From: Planctomycetia bacterium
Lineage (GTDB): Bacteria > Planctomycetota > Planctomycetia > Pirellulales > Thermoguttaceae
DNA length: 40,136 nt
Assembly (NCBI GenBank): GCA_030527185.1
Contig: JAUNBF010000033.1
Span: forward strand, 1 to 40,136
Direction of reading: 5' to 3'
Of the stretch, positions 30,337-39,202 are shown one piece after another. The first letter of the stretch is position 1, and each line of letters opens with the position of its first letter. The notes under the pieces are model-generated. The model saw only the letters and a program-made list of their open reading frames with translations, was not told where the DNA came from and made no database searches. The position numbers and the translations under genes are program-made.

Positions 30337-31585
30337 TTTTTTCTCCTCGCGACACTTCCAGTTTCATCTCCATCGGCTGGACTTTCAAAACGCGAAAGTG
30401 AAAACCGCCCCAATCACACTCATCTCCCGGCTCTGGAATTTTCTGGAGCGACTCTGCCACCACTCCCCCCAACGTCGTCGCGTCGGTTTCAGGGAGCGGC
30501 ACACGAAAAAATCGGGAAAACGTCCGCAGTGTGAGCAGTCCTGCCATCTGCCAGCAATTTTTCTCCACCTGGCGGATGGGAAGTTGGTTGGTCAAATGGA
30601 AAATCCGCCCGGAAAACGTGGTGAAAAGAGCTTCCAGCACCTCATCCAGAAAAATTGCCCCCAAAGTCTCTCCATACTCATTCAGCACGACCATGCACTC
30701 CCATTCTTTCGCGTGCATTTCATCCAGAATATTCGCCACTTTGGCATTCCACGGAATATAATGGACACCTTGAGCCAACGGACGCAGTCGTGTGGAGTGG
30801 AACCGTAAATGCTCTTCCCGCAAATCGGAAATGGAGAGTACCGCTTCCATTTCTCCTGAATTTTCCTCCGTCAGGAAAAGTTTCCCGCAAACCCACTCTT
30901 TTCCCGGCAAATCCCCCACCTCTGCCGAAACGGGCAACGTCGGCAAAAGCATTCGCGGACGCATGACTTCCTCCGCCGTGATGTCGGAAAGGAGGACGAG
31001 ATTTTGCAGCACATTGTTGTTCTCTTTATGCGTCGAAATCCGCGAATCGGAAAGATAAACCGCACGTTCCAAATCCGCCACATCCAGCGACGACTCGTTT
31101 TGCAATCCGGGAAACAGCAGACGTTTGGAAAGTTGCATGACCGTTCGCAAAACGGGGAAAAGGGGTCGCAAAACCAGAATCATCCATTGTAATGGCAAAG
31201 AGCAAAATCGGGCAATCGTCTCGGGAATCAGCACCGCAATCACCTTCGGCAACATCTCGCAAAACGTAATCATCGCCAGAAGTGCCGCCATACTGTACAA
31301 GCTGGCCGGTCCCGCACCGTAAAGATTCTGCACGTTCAGAACCATCCCCGAAATGATTCCGAAATAGAGCATGTTGACCACCAGATTCATGAACAACAGA
31401 GCGGTAAGAAGTCGCTCCGAATCCTGCAACAGCGAAATGGCACACCGTTCCCCCGGCGTTCCCGAAGTCATTCGTAAACGCTGCGTCCGATTCAGGGAAA
31501 ACAATGCCGATTCCGCACTGGAGCAAAAGGCCGAACAGCCCATCAACAGCCCCAATACCATCAGCCAGTGAAAATCAGGAAACAT
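30326..31585 (-). CDS. CNNM-CBS-CorC family membrane protein
   Basis: A 419-aa HlyC/CorC-type protein. The DUF21 domain starts with CSAFCSSAESALFSLNRTQRLRM and has several membrane helices. CBS repeats follow (ITAEEVMRPRMLLPTLPVSA, then KEWECMVVLNEYGETLGAIFLDEVLE), and the C-terminal CorC_HlyC domain is present (LPIRQVEKNCWQMAG, ESLQKIPEPGDE and FRVLKVQPMEMKLEV). The family is linked to magnesium and other divalent cation export. The ATG at 31585 is preferred over an upstream TTG. It precedes and overlaps the smaller CNNM gene. Confidence 0.85.
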   Translation of the reverse strand: MFPDFHWLMVLGLLMGCSAFCSSAESALFSLNRTQRLRMTSGTPGERCAISLLQDSERLLTALLFMNLVVNMLYFGIISGMVLNVQNLYGAGPASLYSMAALLAMITFCEMLPKVIAVLIPETIARFCSLPLQWMILVLRPLFPVLRTVMQLSKRLLFPGLQNESSLDVADLERAVYLSDSRISTHKENNNVLQNLVLLSDITAEEVMRPRMLLPTLPVSAEVGDLPGKEWVCGKLFLTEENSGEMEAVLSISDLREEHLRFHSTRLRPLAQGVHYIPWNAKVANILDEMHAKEWECMVVLNEYGETLGAIFLDEVLEALFTTFSGRIFHLTNQLPIRQVEKNCWQMAGLLTLRTFSRFFRVPLPETDATTLGGVVAESLQKIPEPGDECDWGGFHFRVLKVQPMEMKLEVSRGEKNAS

Positions 31586-32042
31586 CAACCACCAACCATC
31601 TACCAATCCTCATCCATGATTCATTATCCACGAAAAGGCTAGCGATTTGTTAAAGGAGCGGACAAAAGTCTTTCGCACCAGGCGTAGCGCGGCTTGCGGC
31701 AAGCCGATAGCCGCTTACCCGTAAAGACGGAACCGTCGTGGAGAGGAAACCTTTCTTGTGAAAACACTGTTTTTCCTTGATGAAGAAAGAGTTATCCTCT
31801 CCAGACCTCTCTTTCCAAAGCAACCGTCAGGATTGTCAAGGGGTGAACGAAAAAATTCTAGGATTTCTCCATCCTTATGACGATGGGAAAAACGAATTGT
31901 TTACCGCTTGACCAGTGTCAGCAACGCGACACGGACTACGGCGAACGGTGCGATAGCACCACATCGCTGCCGGTCGTACCGGCTCCAAAGACTTTTATTT
32001 GCGGCTGTGCCGCGTTTATTAACATTTATTTTTTTAACACGG
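31586..32042. other. Intergenic region with strong hairpins
   Basis: About 450 bp without a gene. It has a perfect CGGCTTG/CAAGCCG hairpin (31690-31706), a palindrome GACGGAACCGTC (31726-31737), and a long imperfect hairpin (31740-31802, arms GGAGAGGA / TCCTCTCC with about 16 of 20 bases paired). The latter could be a repeat element or the end signal of the CNNM operon's opposite neighbour. No ncRNA family is recognised. Confidence 0.45.
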
Positions 32043-33809
32043 CTAGCCCCCAGGAACTTCATCGTTGGAGTGGGTGGCAATGTCGAATTCGGAAATGGCG
32101 GGAATCAGCATGGCAGCGGTGGTGAAACCGTAAGTGACCGCAATGACAAGGAAAACGCCGAGTGTGTAATTCATCATGAGTGCGGAAATAGCGTAAAACG
32201 TCGCAAAAGGACAACCAAATGAGGCTAATCCAATGGCGGACGATGGATTTCTCGCCCCCAACGCCAGGTACATCGCCACACCGCCCCCCACCATGAAGGC
32301 GAGGAAAGGTTGTAATTGGGCCTGGAACGAATGGCTCAACGAAAGCATCATCCGCAGGCAGACCGCCACCCCCACGAACAGGAAAAAGAGCGTCCCCAGA
32401 CTTACCCCGATGGCGGAACGGCTTGCGGCGTATGTCATCCCGGAGTGGATTCCGAGCATGGCGGAAAAGAGGAAGAGAATCGCCAGACCACCCCAGAGAT
32501 ACAGGCTGATTTCCAGCGAAAAAATCCCCCGACCATAAAAATAACCAATCATCGCCAACGGCAAAACAACCATTTCCCGCGTATTGTAAAAAATACCACC
32601 CAACTTGCCAAACACAATCTCTTTCGGCGTCAAATCGGTCACCAGGAGCAAGTCAATCGCCCGCTTGTCCCGTTCTCCGGTAATGGCCGTCACGGCCTGA
32701 GCGTTCACCAACACCAGACTCAACAACGACAACGGCAACAGCATTTGCAGCGCAAACCCCGCCGCTTCCCGGTTTTCCTGATAGAATGTCAGATGAAAAT
32801 CGTTCAGAGCCTGATGTGTTGCCAGAGCCGCCATCAGGAAAATGGCACCGTACGCCAGCCGCACGAGAAAGGCACGCCGGCCATACGCCCGCGTCCGCAT
32901 TTCCCGCCACAGAATCGGATTGTTCCACATCGGACGATGGGATTGCGGAGGAATCGCTTCCTGAACCTTTTCCACCTCCGCTTCTTCCGCCACATTCCCC
33001 ACCCATGCCGGTTTTTCTTCCCGTCGAGCCGCTTCCCCCTGATTCCACGCTCGAATGCGGAACATTCCCCACGCCAACACCACTACCGACATTCCCGTCG
33101 CCAGGAGTGGAAACCCGCTCGCACTTTCTCCTGAAACGGTGGTCTGCAAAATGGCTCGCCAGGGACTGCACGTTACCGCCCACTGCGAAATGGGGATTCC
33201 CAACCACGTTTCCCCCAACCAGCCGCTCGCCAGCGCTTCCCCCACGGCCAGCCAAACGACCAGAAACAACACCGTCATGGCAATGGCCTGAAACGTCTGT
33301 TCCCGCCAAAATGCCATCACCGTTCCCAGCGACCCACTCCAGAGAATCGTCGCCAGCGTGATTCCCAGGCATTGCCCAATCTGCCGTTCATCCACCCCGC
33401 CAAAACAGAGAATCATCCCAAAAATCGGCAACGTTGCCAAAAAATTGGAGAGCAAATGCACCATCGACGCCGCCAGCTTTCCCAAAACCAACTCGGCTCG
33501 ATTCATCCGCGTCATCAACAGCAGCACCAGCGTATTACGGTCTTTTTCCTGCGACACATTTCCCGCGGAAAAGAGGGCGGCAAAAAACATGGCCAAAACG
33601 AGTTGCAGCGGTGCCAGAATCGTGAAAAGCATCTTCCCGAAACGCGCCATATCCCCGGTATCCTGAACCAGTTGCGAACCGGACAGAATCAACCAGGCCG
33701 TGGCGGTCAAAATCAGGAACAGAACCGTATAAACCGTCCGGGCCAAATAAAGCCGCGTCCGCCGTGGGGCAATTGCCAATTCTCGATGAAAAAGGGGACC
33801 CAATAACAT
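32043..33809 (-). CDS. ABC-2 type transporter permease (duplicated)
   Basis: A 588-aa integral membrane protein with two ABC-2 permease units in one chain. Each half begins with a cytoplasmic amphipathic helix and Arg-rich segment (FHRELAIAPRRTRLYLART; then WREMRTRAYGRRAFLVR) followed by five to six hydrophobic segments, and each contains the EK/DRNTLVLLLMTRMNRAELVLGK-type coupling helix (EKDRNTL and RDKRAIDLLLVTDL). A charged linker lies near residues 275-310. Such fused permeases occur with a separate ATPase gene, which is not in this window. The cargo is unknown, but drug, lipid or polysaccharide export is usual. Confidence 0.75.
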   Translation of the reverse strand: MLLGPLFHRELAIAPRRTRLYLARTVYTVLFLILTATAWLILSGSQLVQDTGDMARFGKMLFTILAPLQLVLAMFFAALFSAGNVSQEKDRNTLVLLLMTRMNRAELVLGKLAASMVHLLSNFLATLPIFGMILCFGGVDERQIGQCLGITLATILWSGSLGTVMAFWREQTFQAIAMTVLFLVVWLAVGEALASGWLGETWLGIPISQWAVTCSPWRAILQTTVSGESASGFPLLATGMSVVVLAWGMFRIRAWNQGEAARREEKPAWVGNVAEEAEVEKVQEAIPPQSHRPMWNNPILWREMRTRAYGRRAFLVRLAYGAIFLMAALATHQALNDFHLTFYQENREAAGFALQMLLPLSLLSLVLVNAQAVTAITGERDKRAIDLLLVTDLTPKEIVFGKLGGIFYNTREMVVLPLAMIGYFYGRGIFSLEISLYLWGGLAILFLFSAMLGIHSGMTYAASRSAIGVSLGTLFFLFVGVAVCLRMMLSLSHSFQAQLQPFLAFMVGGGVAMYLALGARNPSSAIGLASFGCPFATFYAISALMMNYTLGVFLVIAVTYGFTTAAMLIPAISEFDIATHSNDEVPGG

Positions 33810-33839
33810 CTTCTCATTCCATTTTTGGGAAAAGGGGTG

Positions 33840-34334
33840 TCAGGAAGTTTTTTTCCTCTTCCGAACAGGTTTCGGCAAAATGACAGGGGGTTCCGGGCGC
33901 GGTGTGCGAATGTTATCGTCCAAACGCGGTCCCAAAACCGCTTCGGCATACTCTTCCACCTGCTCCGGCGTTTCAAAATAACGATCGTACACCCAATCGT
34001 CGTCATACTCACAGCGATCCGTCGTGTATTGGCGACAGACATTGGGACGATTTTCGTAATCGGTACAACGATTGTTTTCATCCAGACATTTGCACCGGGA
34101 GTGAAAAAGGAGAAACCAACCTTCATTTTCCGTGAAAACGGCCGCGTTCTCATGGAGCAAATACCAGCGAATATGATCGTAATCTTCCCAATCGACCGGC
34201 GCGTCGATTTCCAGTGCAAAATAACGGCAGCATTTCCCGGAACAATATTGGCAAATATCCTCGCCTGGCGGGATTTCACTCCGTTTCGGTTTCTTCCTGA
34301 GTCGGGGATTTTTTTTAGGGGAAGTGGATGCCAT
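33840..34334 (-). CDS. YkgJ-family Cys-cluster protein
   Basis: A 164-aa protein of the YkgJ/Fe-S (or zinc) cluster family. After a Lys-rich N-terminus, CQYCSGKCCRYF gives the first Cys cluster. Then come RCKCLDENNRCTDYENRPNVC and RQYTTDRC, which together give the family's eight-Cys pattern. The end is basic and Pro-rich. I used the ATG at 34334 because the longer frame begins at a TTG inside the upstream gene's stop. It lies just downstream of the UDP-glucuronate decarboxylase gene and may be in the same transcript. Its biochemical function is not established. Confidence 0.75.
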   Translation of the reverse strand: MASTSPKKNPRLRKKPKRSEIPPGEDICQYCSGKCCRYFALEIDAPVDWEDYDHIRWYLLHENAAVFTENEGWFLLFHSRCKCLDENNRCTDYENRPNVCRQYTTDRCEYDDDWVYDRYFETPEQVEEYAEAVLGPRLDDNIRTPRPEPPVILPKPVRKRKKTS

Positions 34335-34381
34335 TTTTCTCAATTCCTGGTAGTCACGACAGCTTTCGAACAATTCGATTT

Positions 34382-35359
34382 TCAATACCGGGGCGTTGGC
34401 GGTCGGTAATCACTCATCCGAATGGTGCGAAACCACTCAATCGTTTTCATAAGTCCTTCCCGCAGCGGAATTTTTGGCTCCCACGAAAGCTTTTCCCGCG
34501 CCAGCGTAATATCAGGACGTCGTTGCGTCGGATCATCCTGCGGCAGTGGACGATACACCACCGGCGAACGCGAACCGGTCAATTCCAGAACCAATTCCGC
34601 CAACTCCCGAATCGTGAATTCCTGAGGATTGCCCAGATTCACCGGACCGACAAAACCTGGCTCTTCCTGTTCCATCATCCGAATCATCCCTTCAATCAGG
34701 TCGTCGCGATAACAAAACGAGCGGGTTTGCAAACCGTCGCCGAAAAGCGTAATCTCTTTTCCGGTCAATGCCTGGCAGATAAAATTGGAGACCACGCGAC
34801 CATCGTACGGGTGCATTCGCGGTCCATACGTGTTGAAAATCCGCACGATCCGAATGTCGACACCGTTGTGCCGGTGATAGTCCATAAACAACGTTTCCGC
34901 CGCCCGTTTTCCCTCATCGTAACAGGCACGCGGCCCCAGTGTGTTCACACAACCCCGATAACTTTCGTGTTGCGGATGGACTTCCGGGTCGCCATAGATT
35001 TCACTGGTGGAGGCTTGCAGCACCCGGGCACGACACCGTTTGGCCATTCCCAACAGATGAATCGCTCCCATGACGGACGTTTTCATCGTCTTGATCGGGT
35101 TGAACTGGTAATGCCCCGGAGCCGCGGGGCAAGCCAGGTTGTAGATTTCATCCACCTCCAGAAAAATCGGCACGGTCACATCGTGGCGAATCAACTCAAA
35201 ATTCCGAAAATCGAGCAGATGTTGTACATTCGATTTCTGACTGGTAAAAAAATTGTCGAGGCAAATGACATCATGCCCCTGATCCAAAAGCCGTTCGCAG
35301 AGACAGGAGCCTAAAAATCCCGCCCCACCTGTTACCAAAATACGTTTCAGTGAAGACAT
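34382..35359 (-). CDS. UDP-glucuronate decarboxylase (UDP-xylose synthase)
   Basis: A 325-aa short-chain dehydrogenase-type enzyme that converts UDP-glucuronate to UDP-xylose and CO2 through a UDP-4-keto intermediate. The NAD-binding GGAGFLG lies at 11-17. The active-site Tyr147 and Lys151 are in YDEGKRAAE, and the upstream [12 protein letters not shown] gives the conserved Thr/Ser-Glu triad. The ending [23 protein letters not shown] is characteristic. The ATG at 35359 is chosen over a TTG three codons upstream. The product could feed xylose into surface glycans, along with kdsB and the glycosyltransferases. Confidence 0.93.
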   Translation of the reverse strand: MSSLKRILVTGGAGFLGSCLCERLLDQGHDVICLDNFFTSQKSNVQHLLDFRNFELIRHDVTVPIFLEVDEIYNLACPAAPGHYQFNPIKTMKTSVMGAIHLLGMAKRCRARVLQASTSEIYGDPEVHPQHESYRGCVNTLGPRACYDEGKRAAETLFMDYHRHNGVDIRIVRIFNTYGPRMHPYDGRVVSNFICQALTGKEITLFGDGLQTRSFCYRDDLIEGMIRMMEQEEPGFVGPVNLGNPQEFTIRELAELVLELTGSRSPVVYRPLPQDDPTQRRPDITLAREKLSWEPKIPLREGLMKTIEWFRTIRMSDYRPPTPRY

Positions 35360-35409
35360 TTTTTCCAATTTGAAAAGAGCCTGCTATAAAAACCCAAACA
35401 CATTCCTCT

Positions 35410-35438
35410 ATCATAACATAGATTTTCTCCAACGTAAA
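35410..35438 (-). promoter_or_regulatory. Possible promoter of the decarboxylase gene
   Basis: On the minus strand: TTTACG (35433-35438), a 17-bp spacer and TATGAT (35410-35415), about 50 bp upstream of the start. The match is fair. Confidence 0.35.
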
Positions 35439-35472
35439 GGTACGGCCAGGAATTTTCCGCCATGACACGGAT

Positions 35473-37287
35473 TTAGAGAAAATGCCAGACGTCCCTTTCC
35501 TGTCTCATGGCGTCGAGTGCCTTCTGAAGCGTTTGGGCTTTTTCCGCTTCCTCCTCTCCTCCAGCACTCTTGAGAATCTCCAGTTCCTGATTCGCTATTT
35601 CCCAGAGTTTTTCCCGAACTCCCGTTTCTCGCGCCAAAATCTGACGAATCCGAAAAATCTGACGTTTCGCAATTTCCAGATACTGCTTCATCAACGCCAC
35701 GTCGCGAATATCCTCTGGATTCTTCGCCGGATACTGAACAATGGCTTCGTAAAACGTCACGAAAACTTCCAGCCGACGCAGCGTTTTTCCCGGATCTGCC
35801 GAAAGTTCGTGAATGGCTTTCTGATAATCCCGTTCTATCGGGTGGGTTGTGCGAAGTGCCTGAGAACCGCGTGTGTGCATTCGCAGACGTTTCTCAAGAC
35901 GATCCAATTCCAACTCTGTTTGAAGTTCCTGGATTTTTTGCGTCCGGGGGTCGCGTGTGTAATAATTCAGAAAAAGACGAACATCTTTGGCAAATCGGTA
36001 CGAGTCGGAAAAGTCCTCCTGTTCGGCTGTTTCCATGATACGCTGATAGAGAACATCGGCAGAAGGGGGTGTCGTCCAATACGAAATTCCGCACGAAATC
36101 ATCCATCCCAGACAAAGCGTCCCCACCAAAATCAGCAACAGACTTCCCCAGGGTGTCTCCCAAAAACCCCAAAACGACGACCGTTTTTCCATCGGTGACG
36201 ACGCTTCCACCGCGAAAAATTTTCGTTCCGCGGGAATTTCGTCAACTTCCTTTTCCGGCAGTTCCGACGGCGCAACTTTCGGCAGTACGGCCTTTTTTTC
36301 CGAACCGATAGCCATCTCCCCCGTTTCCATTTCCGAATCGACCTGTTCGGATTCCCCCTCTTTCTCTTCCAGCGTCTGATACCAGCCCACGTTTCCGGGA
36401 AATTCGCCCGTTTTCTCTTCGGAAGGGAGCGAAACGGGATACGTTTTCAGCGAATCGGTCGAGGATTCCTCAATAATACTCTCCATTTGCCGCAGCAAAA
36501 CATACGCGCTGCGAGGCCTTTTCTCCGGGTCACGTTCCAGAAGTTTCCCAATCAGAGCGTCGAATTCCAGAGGAATTTTGATTCCCAACTGGCTGGGACG
36601 TTTGGCCTTGTTCTGTTGATGCTGGTGAACCATTTCCAGCAGATTCTTGCCCATGAATGGGGGATGCCCGGACATCAGCGCCACCAGGACGGCTCCCAGA
36701 CTGTACAAATCGGTACGGACGGTAATCGGTTGCAGCGTGGCCTGTTCAGGTGCCATGTACTCAATTGTTCCAATGACGTTCCCTTCCCCCGTCAATTTGC
36801 TGGAGCCAAAAAGCGTGGCAATCCCAAAATCCGACAGCTTCACCTTCCCGTCGGGTGAAAGAAGCAAATTCCCCGGCTTCAAATCCCGATGAATGATACC
36901 GTGGTCATGAGCGCATCGCAACGCGGAACAGACTTGAATTCCCAGAGCCAACGTCTCTTTCCAGGAAAAACGTCTTCCCGAAGCAATCTCTTCCTCCAGC
37001 GAATTCCCTTCCACCAATTCCATGGAATAAAAAAACGCCCGTTCTTCCTGACCATACCCAAACATTCGGATGATACCGGGATGACGCAATTGCCGCAGAG
37101 CCTCTATTTCTTTCTCGAATCGCATTCGGAAACTGGCATCGGCGGAGAGCTTTTCGGAGAGAACTTTTACTGCAACCGGAGTTTTCGTATCTTCATGAAA
37201 ACCGGAGTAAACCGTTCCCATTCCACCATGGCCGATTCTGGCTTCCAGAATGTACGGCCCCATTTTTACTGGTATTTTTTCATCCAT
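35473..37287 (-). CDS. Membrane-anchored serine/threonine protein kinase
   Basis: A 604-aa Hanks-type kinase. The glycine loop is GHGGMGTVYSG (19-29), Lys41 is the ATP lysine, the HRDLKPGN catalytic loop is at 133-140, DFG at 153-155 and APE at 179-181. All are intact, so it should be active. A low-complexity acidic linker follows to about 370, then a single membrane span (LLLILVGTLCLGWMISCGI), and an extracytoplasmic helical region rich in coiled-coil-like segments (LELDRLEKRLR and others) of about 180 residues. Such receptors are abundant in planctomycetes. The sensed signal and targets are unknown. Confidence 0.92.
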   Translation of the reverse strand: MDEKIPVKMGPYILEARIGHGGMGTVYSGFHEDTKTPVAVKVLSEKLSADASFRMRFEKEIEALRQLRHPGIIRMFGYGQEERAFFYSMELVEGNSLEEEIASGRRFSWKETLALGIQVCSALRCAHDHGIIHRDLKPGNLLLSPDGKVKLSDFGIATLFGSSKLTGEGNVIGTIEYMAPEQATLQPITVRTDLYSLGAVLVALMSGHPPFMGKNLLEMVHQHQQNKAKRPSQLGIKIPLEFDALIGKLLERDPEKRPRSAYVLLRQMESIIEESSTDSLKTYPVSLPSEEKTGEFPGNVGWYQTLEEKEGESEQVDSEMETGEMAIGSEKKAVLPKVAPSELPEKEVDEIPAERKFFAVEASSPMEKRSSFWGFWETPWGSLLLILVGTLCLGWMISCGISYWTTPPSADVLYQRIMETAEQEDFSDSYRFAKDVRLFLNYYTRDPRTQKIQELQTELELDRLEKRLRMHTRGSQALRTTHPIERDYQKAIHELSADPGKTLRRLEVFVTFYEAIVQYPAKNPEDIRDVALMKQYLEIAKRQIFRIRQILARETGVREKLWEIANQELEILKSAGGEEEAEKAQTLQKALDAMRQERDVWHFL

Positions 37288-37376
37288 CGGAGGTCGTTTT
37301 CCATCTATTTATTGAGAACGGTTTCCGCAAATGCTATCCTGTTGTAGCGTTAAAAAATCCCGAAGAACGCAAAATA

Positions 37377-37859
37377 TCACATCCCTTCTTCCGACACAAA
37401 TAATTTATTATAGAACTGCTCAATCACATGAACAAAAATTTCCTTTTCCGCTTCGGGAAGGTCGCCCATCAGATTTTCGATGGTAAGAGACATTTTTTGC
37501 CGCAGCGAATCGAAGATGTTTTTGCCGAAAGCGGAAGGTTTGATACAAACGGCACGGCGGTCTGAGGAACTGGGTATTCGGAGAAAAATCTTACTCTGCA
37601 CCATGGCCTCCACCAGAACCGACGTGGCGGGGACGGTCGTATTGAGACGCTGGGCCAGTTGTTTCAGACTCACCCCTTCCGGTTTGTTTTCCGTCATGAC
37701 CAGAACGGCACACAATGCTTTCGTCTGTCGCATAGTCAGTGATTCCAGCCAATCGATATCCTCTTTAGAGGATGTTGCCAACAAAACGTTTTCCCGTAAT
37801 TTATCCACCACGGAAAAAAGTTTCATAAACGCATTGTCAATAGGACTCTTTTCAGGCAT
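37377..37859 (-). CDS. MarR-family transcriptional regulator
   Basis: A 160-aa winged-helix regulator. The recognition region spans LTMRQTKALCAVLVM to KQLAQRLNTTVPATSVLVEAMV, and the wing is RIPSSSDRRAVCIKPS with the conserved Asp-Arg-Arg. Helices at both ends would form the dimer. I chose ATG 37859, with a GGAAGG site upstream, over a TTG in the same frame at 37937. It is divergent from the CAP-domain gene, with TTG...CAA palindromes between the two promoters, so it most likely controls that gene and itself. The ligand is unknown. Confidence 0.85.
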   Translation of the reverse strand: MPEKSPIDNAFMKLFSVVDKLRENVLLATSSKEDIDWLESLTMRQTKALCAVLVMTENKPEGVSLKQLAQRLNTTVPATSVLVEAMVQSKIFLRIPSSSDRRAVCIKPSAFGKNIFDSLRQKMSLTIENLMGDLPEAEKEIFVHVIEQFYNKLFVSEEGM

Positions 37860-37982
37860 TTTCTCATCCTTCCACCAATCATCCTCTGGAATTTTGGTTG
37901 CCAAATACTGCGCACACCACCCCCAAATAACAGACAATCCACAAAAATTTCCGGGAGCGTGTAAAAAACTTATCTATTGATA

Positions 37983-38010
37983 ACAATACTCTTTTTGAAA
38001 TAATTGTCAA
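37983..38010 (-). promoter_or_regulatory. Promoter of the MarR gene
   Basis: On the minus strand: TTGACA (38005-38010), a 16-bp spacer and TATTGT (37983-37988). It overlaps a partial palindrome starting TTGAAATAATTG. Confidence 0.5.
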
Positions 38011-38038
38011 GAGGAGAATGCCGAGAAATATTTTTCTC

Positions 38039-38067
38039 TTGACAAATTCTTTCTGATTATTTACAAT
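38039..38067 (+). promoter_or_regulatory. Promoter of the CAP-domain gene
   Basis: A perfect -35 TTGACA (38039-38044), a 17-bp spacer and TACAAT (38062-38067), close to the consensus. The expected start is about 38074, 40 bp before the ATG. Confidence 0.7.
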
Positions 38068-38071
38068 AATT

Positions 38072-38089
38072 TTGAAATAATATTTTCAA
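38072..38089. promoter_or_regulatory. Candidate MarR operator
   Basis: TTGAAATAATATTTTCAA is an imperfect 18-bp palindrome with TTG and CAA ends, sitting on the expected transcription start of the CAP gene. A related half-site TTGAAATAAT lies at 37995-38004 in the divergent promoter. The size and end bases fit MarR operators. Confidence 0.45.
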
Positions 38090-38113
38090 TTTCCCTCGGC
38101 GGAGGAGCTATTT

Positions 38114-39178
38114 ATGAATGGAAAATCAATGTTCGCCTGCTTCCTGGCCGGATTTTCAGCCATCGTCCCCTTTTCCACCCTCCAGGCTGCTCCGCAGAGT
38201 GTTTCCCGGATGGTACAGTCCACACAGGCGGAAAAGGAAAATTTCAATCCCTATTCTCCGCAATATTTTATTAAGTCGAAAACCCAACTCCAGAAAGACT
38301 TTGCGACGATTCGGAAAATGAAAATCCGTTATACCGGAAATCTCGAAGGTGTTCCGACAACGGTCGCTTTAACGTTGCAAAATCCGGCTTTTTCCAAAAA
38401 ATCGGAGCGGGAACTTCGGGTTTTGATGCTCTATCGGGCTGTCGCGGGGGTTCCGTTTGAGGATTTGACGCTCGATCGCAAACAGACGGCTCACGCGGAA
38501 GCGGCTGCCTATTTGCTCCACCTGCACGGTTCCCTTTCGCATACCCCCCCTCAACCCGACGACTGTCTGCCGGAAGTTTACGAGTTTGCGCGACGGGGAA
38601 CGTCCTGTAGCAATCTCTATCAGGGAGAAGGAATGCGGGACTGTGTGCGGAAATTCATGGACGATTCCGATCCGGCCAACATTGCTTTTCTGGGGCATCG
38701 TCGGTGGTGCCTGAATCCGGCAATGCTTTCCACCGGGTTTGGCGAATTTGGGAAATTTGCGGCCATGTGGTCGTTTGACCAGCGTCGAAAAATGGTCGAT
38801 TACGACACGATTGCGTTTCCCGCACGTGGCCTGACGCCTGTCAATCTGTTGGAGGAAAACTGGGCGTGGCACATTTCGCTCCATCCGAAAAAGTACAAAC
38901 TGACCAGCAGTCGGGAGGATATTCGAGTACACATCTCCCCTGCCGCGTTTGACGAAAAAACAGGCACGTTTCGTATCGTTTCGGGAGATGAAATTCCTGT
39001 CGATTCGGTCTCGTTTTCAACGGAGGGGTATGGAATTCCGATGTGCGTCATTTTTCGACCGCAGGGAATTACGCTGGAACCAGGGCGTGCCTATTTTGTG
39101 GAAATCCTGGGATTTTCCGACGCTGCGGGAAAAGCCAAAGTGATTCCTTACTGGGTTTTATTCTGTGAAAAATTATAA
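38114..39178 (+). CDS. Secreted CAP/SCP-domain protein
   Basis: A 354-aa exported protein: a signal peptide (ACFLAGFSAIVPFSTLQA) is followed by a CAP-superfamily domain at about 75-215. The domain is marked by AEAAAYLLHLHGSLSHTP (His and Glu positions of the cavity) and FLGHRRWCLNPAMLSTGFGEF, with a bound-metal-type His context. A beta-rich C-terminal part (KYKLTSSREDIRVHISPAAF onward) follows. CAP proteins in bacteria are often secreted and sometimes proteolytic, but the activity here is unproven. A GGAGGAG site precedes the ATG. It is likely under the control of the divergent MarR regulator. Confidence 0.75.
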   Translation: MNGKSMFACFLAGFSAIVPFSTLQAAPQSVSRMVQSTQAEKENFNPYSPQYFIKSKTQLQKDFATIRKMKIRYTGNLEGVPTTVALTLQNPAFSKKSERELRVLMLYRAVAGVPFEDLTLDRKQTAHAEAAAYLLHLHGSLSHTPPQPDDCLPEVYEFARRGTSCSNLYQGEGMRDCVRKFMDDSDPANIAFLGHRRWCLNPAMLSTGFGEFGKFAAMWSFDQRRKMVDYDTIAFPARGLTPVNLLEENWAWHISLHPKKYKLTSSREDIRVHISPAAFDEKTGTFRIVSGDEIPVDSVSFSTEGYGIPMCVIFRPQGITLEPGRAYFVEILGFSDAAGKAKVIPYWVLFCEKL

Positions 39179-39202
39179 ATTCCTATTTTCAGGACGACTT
39201 TC

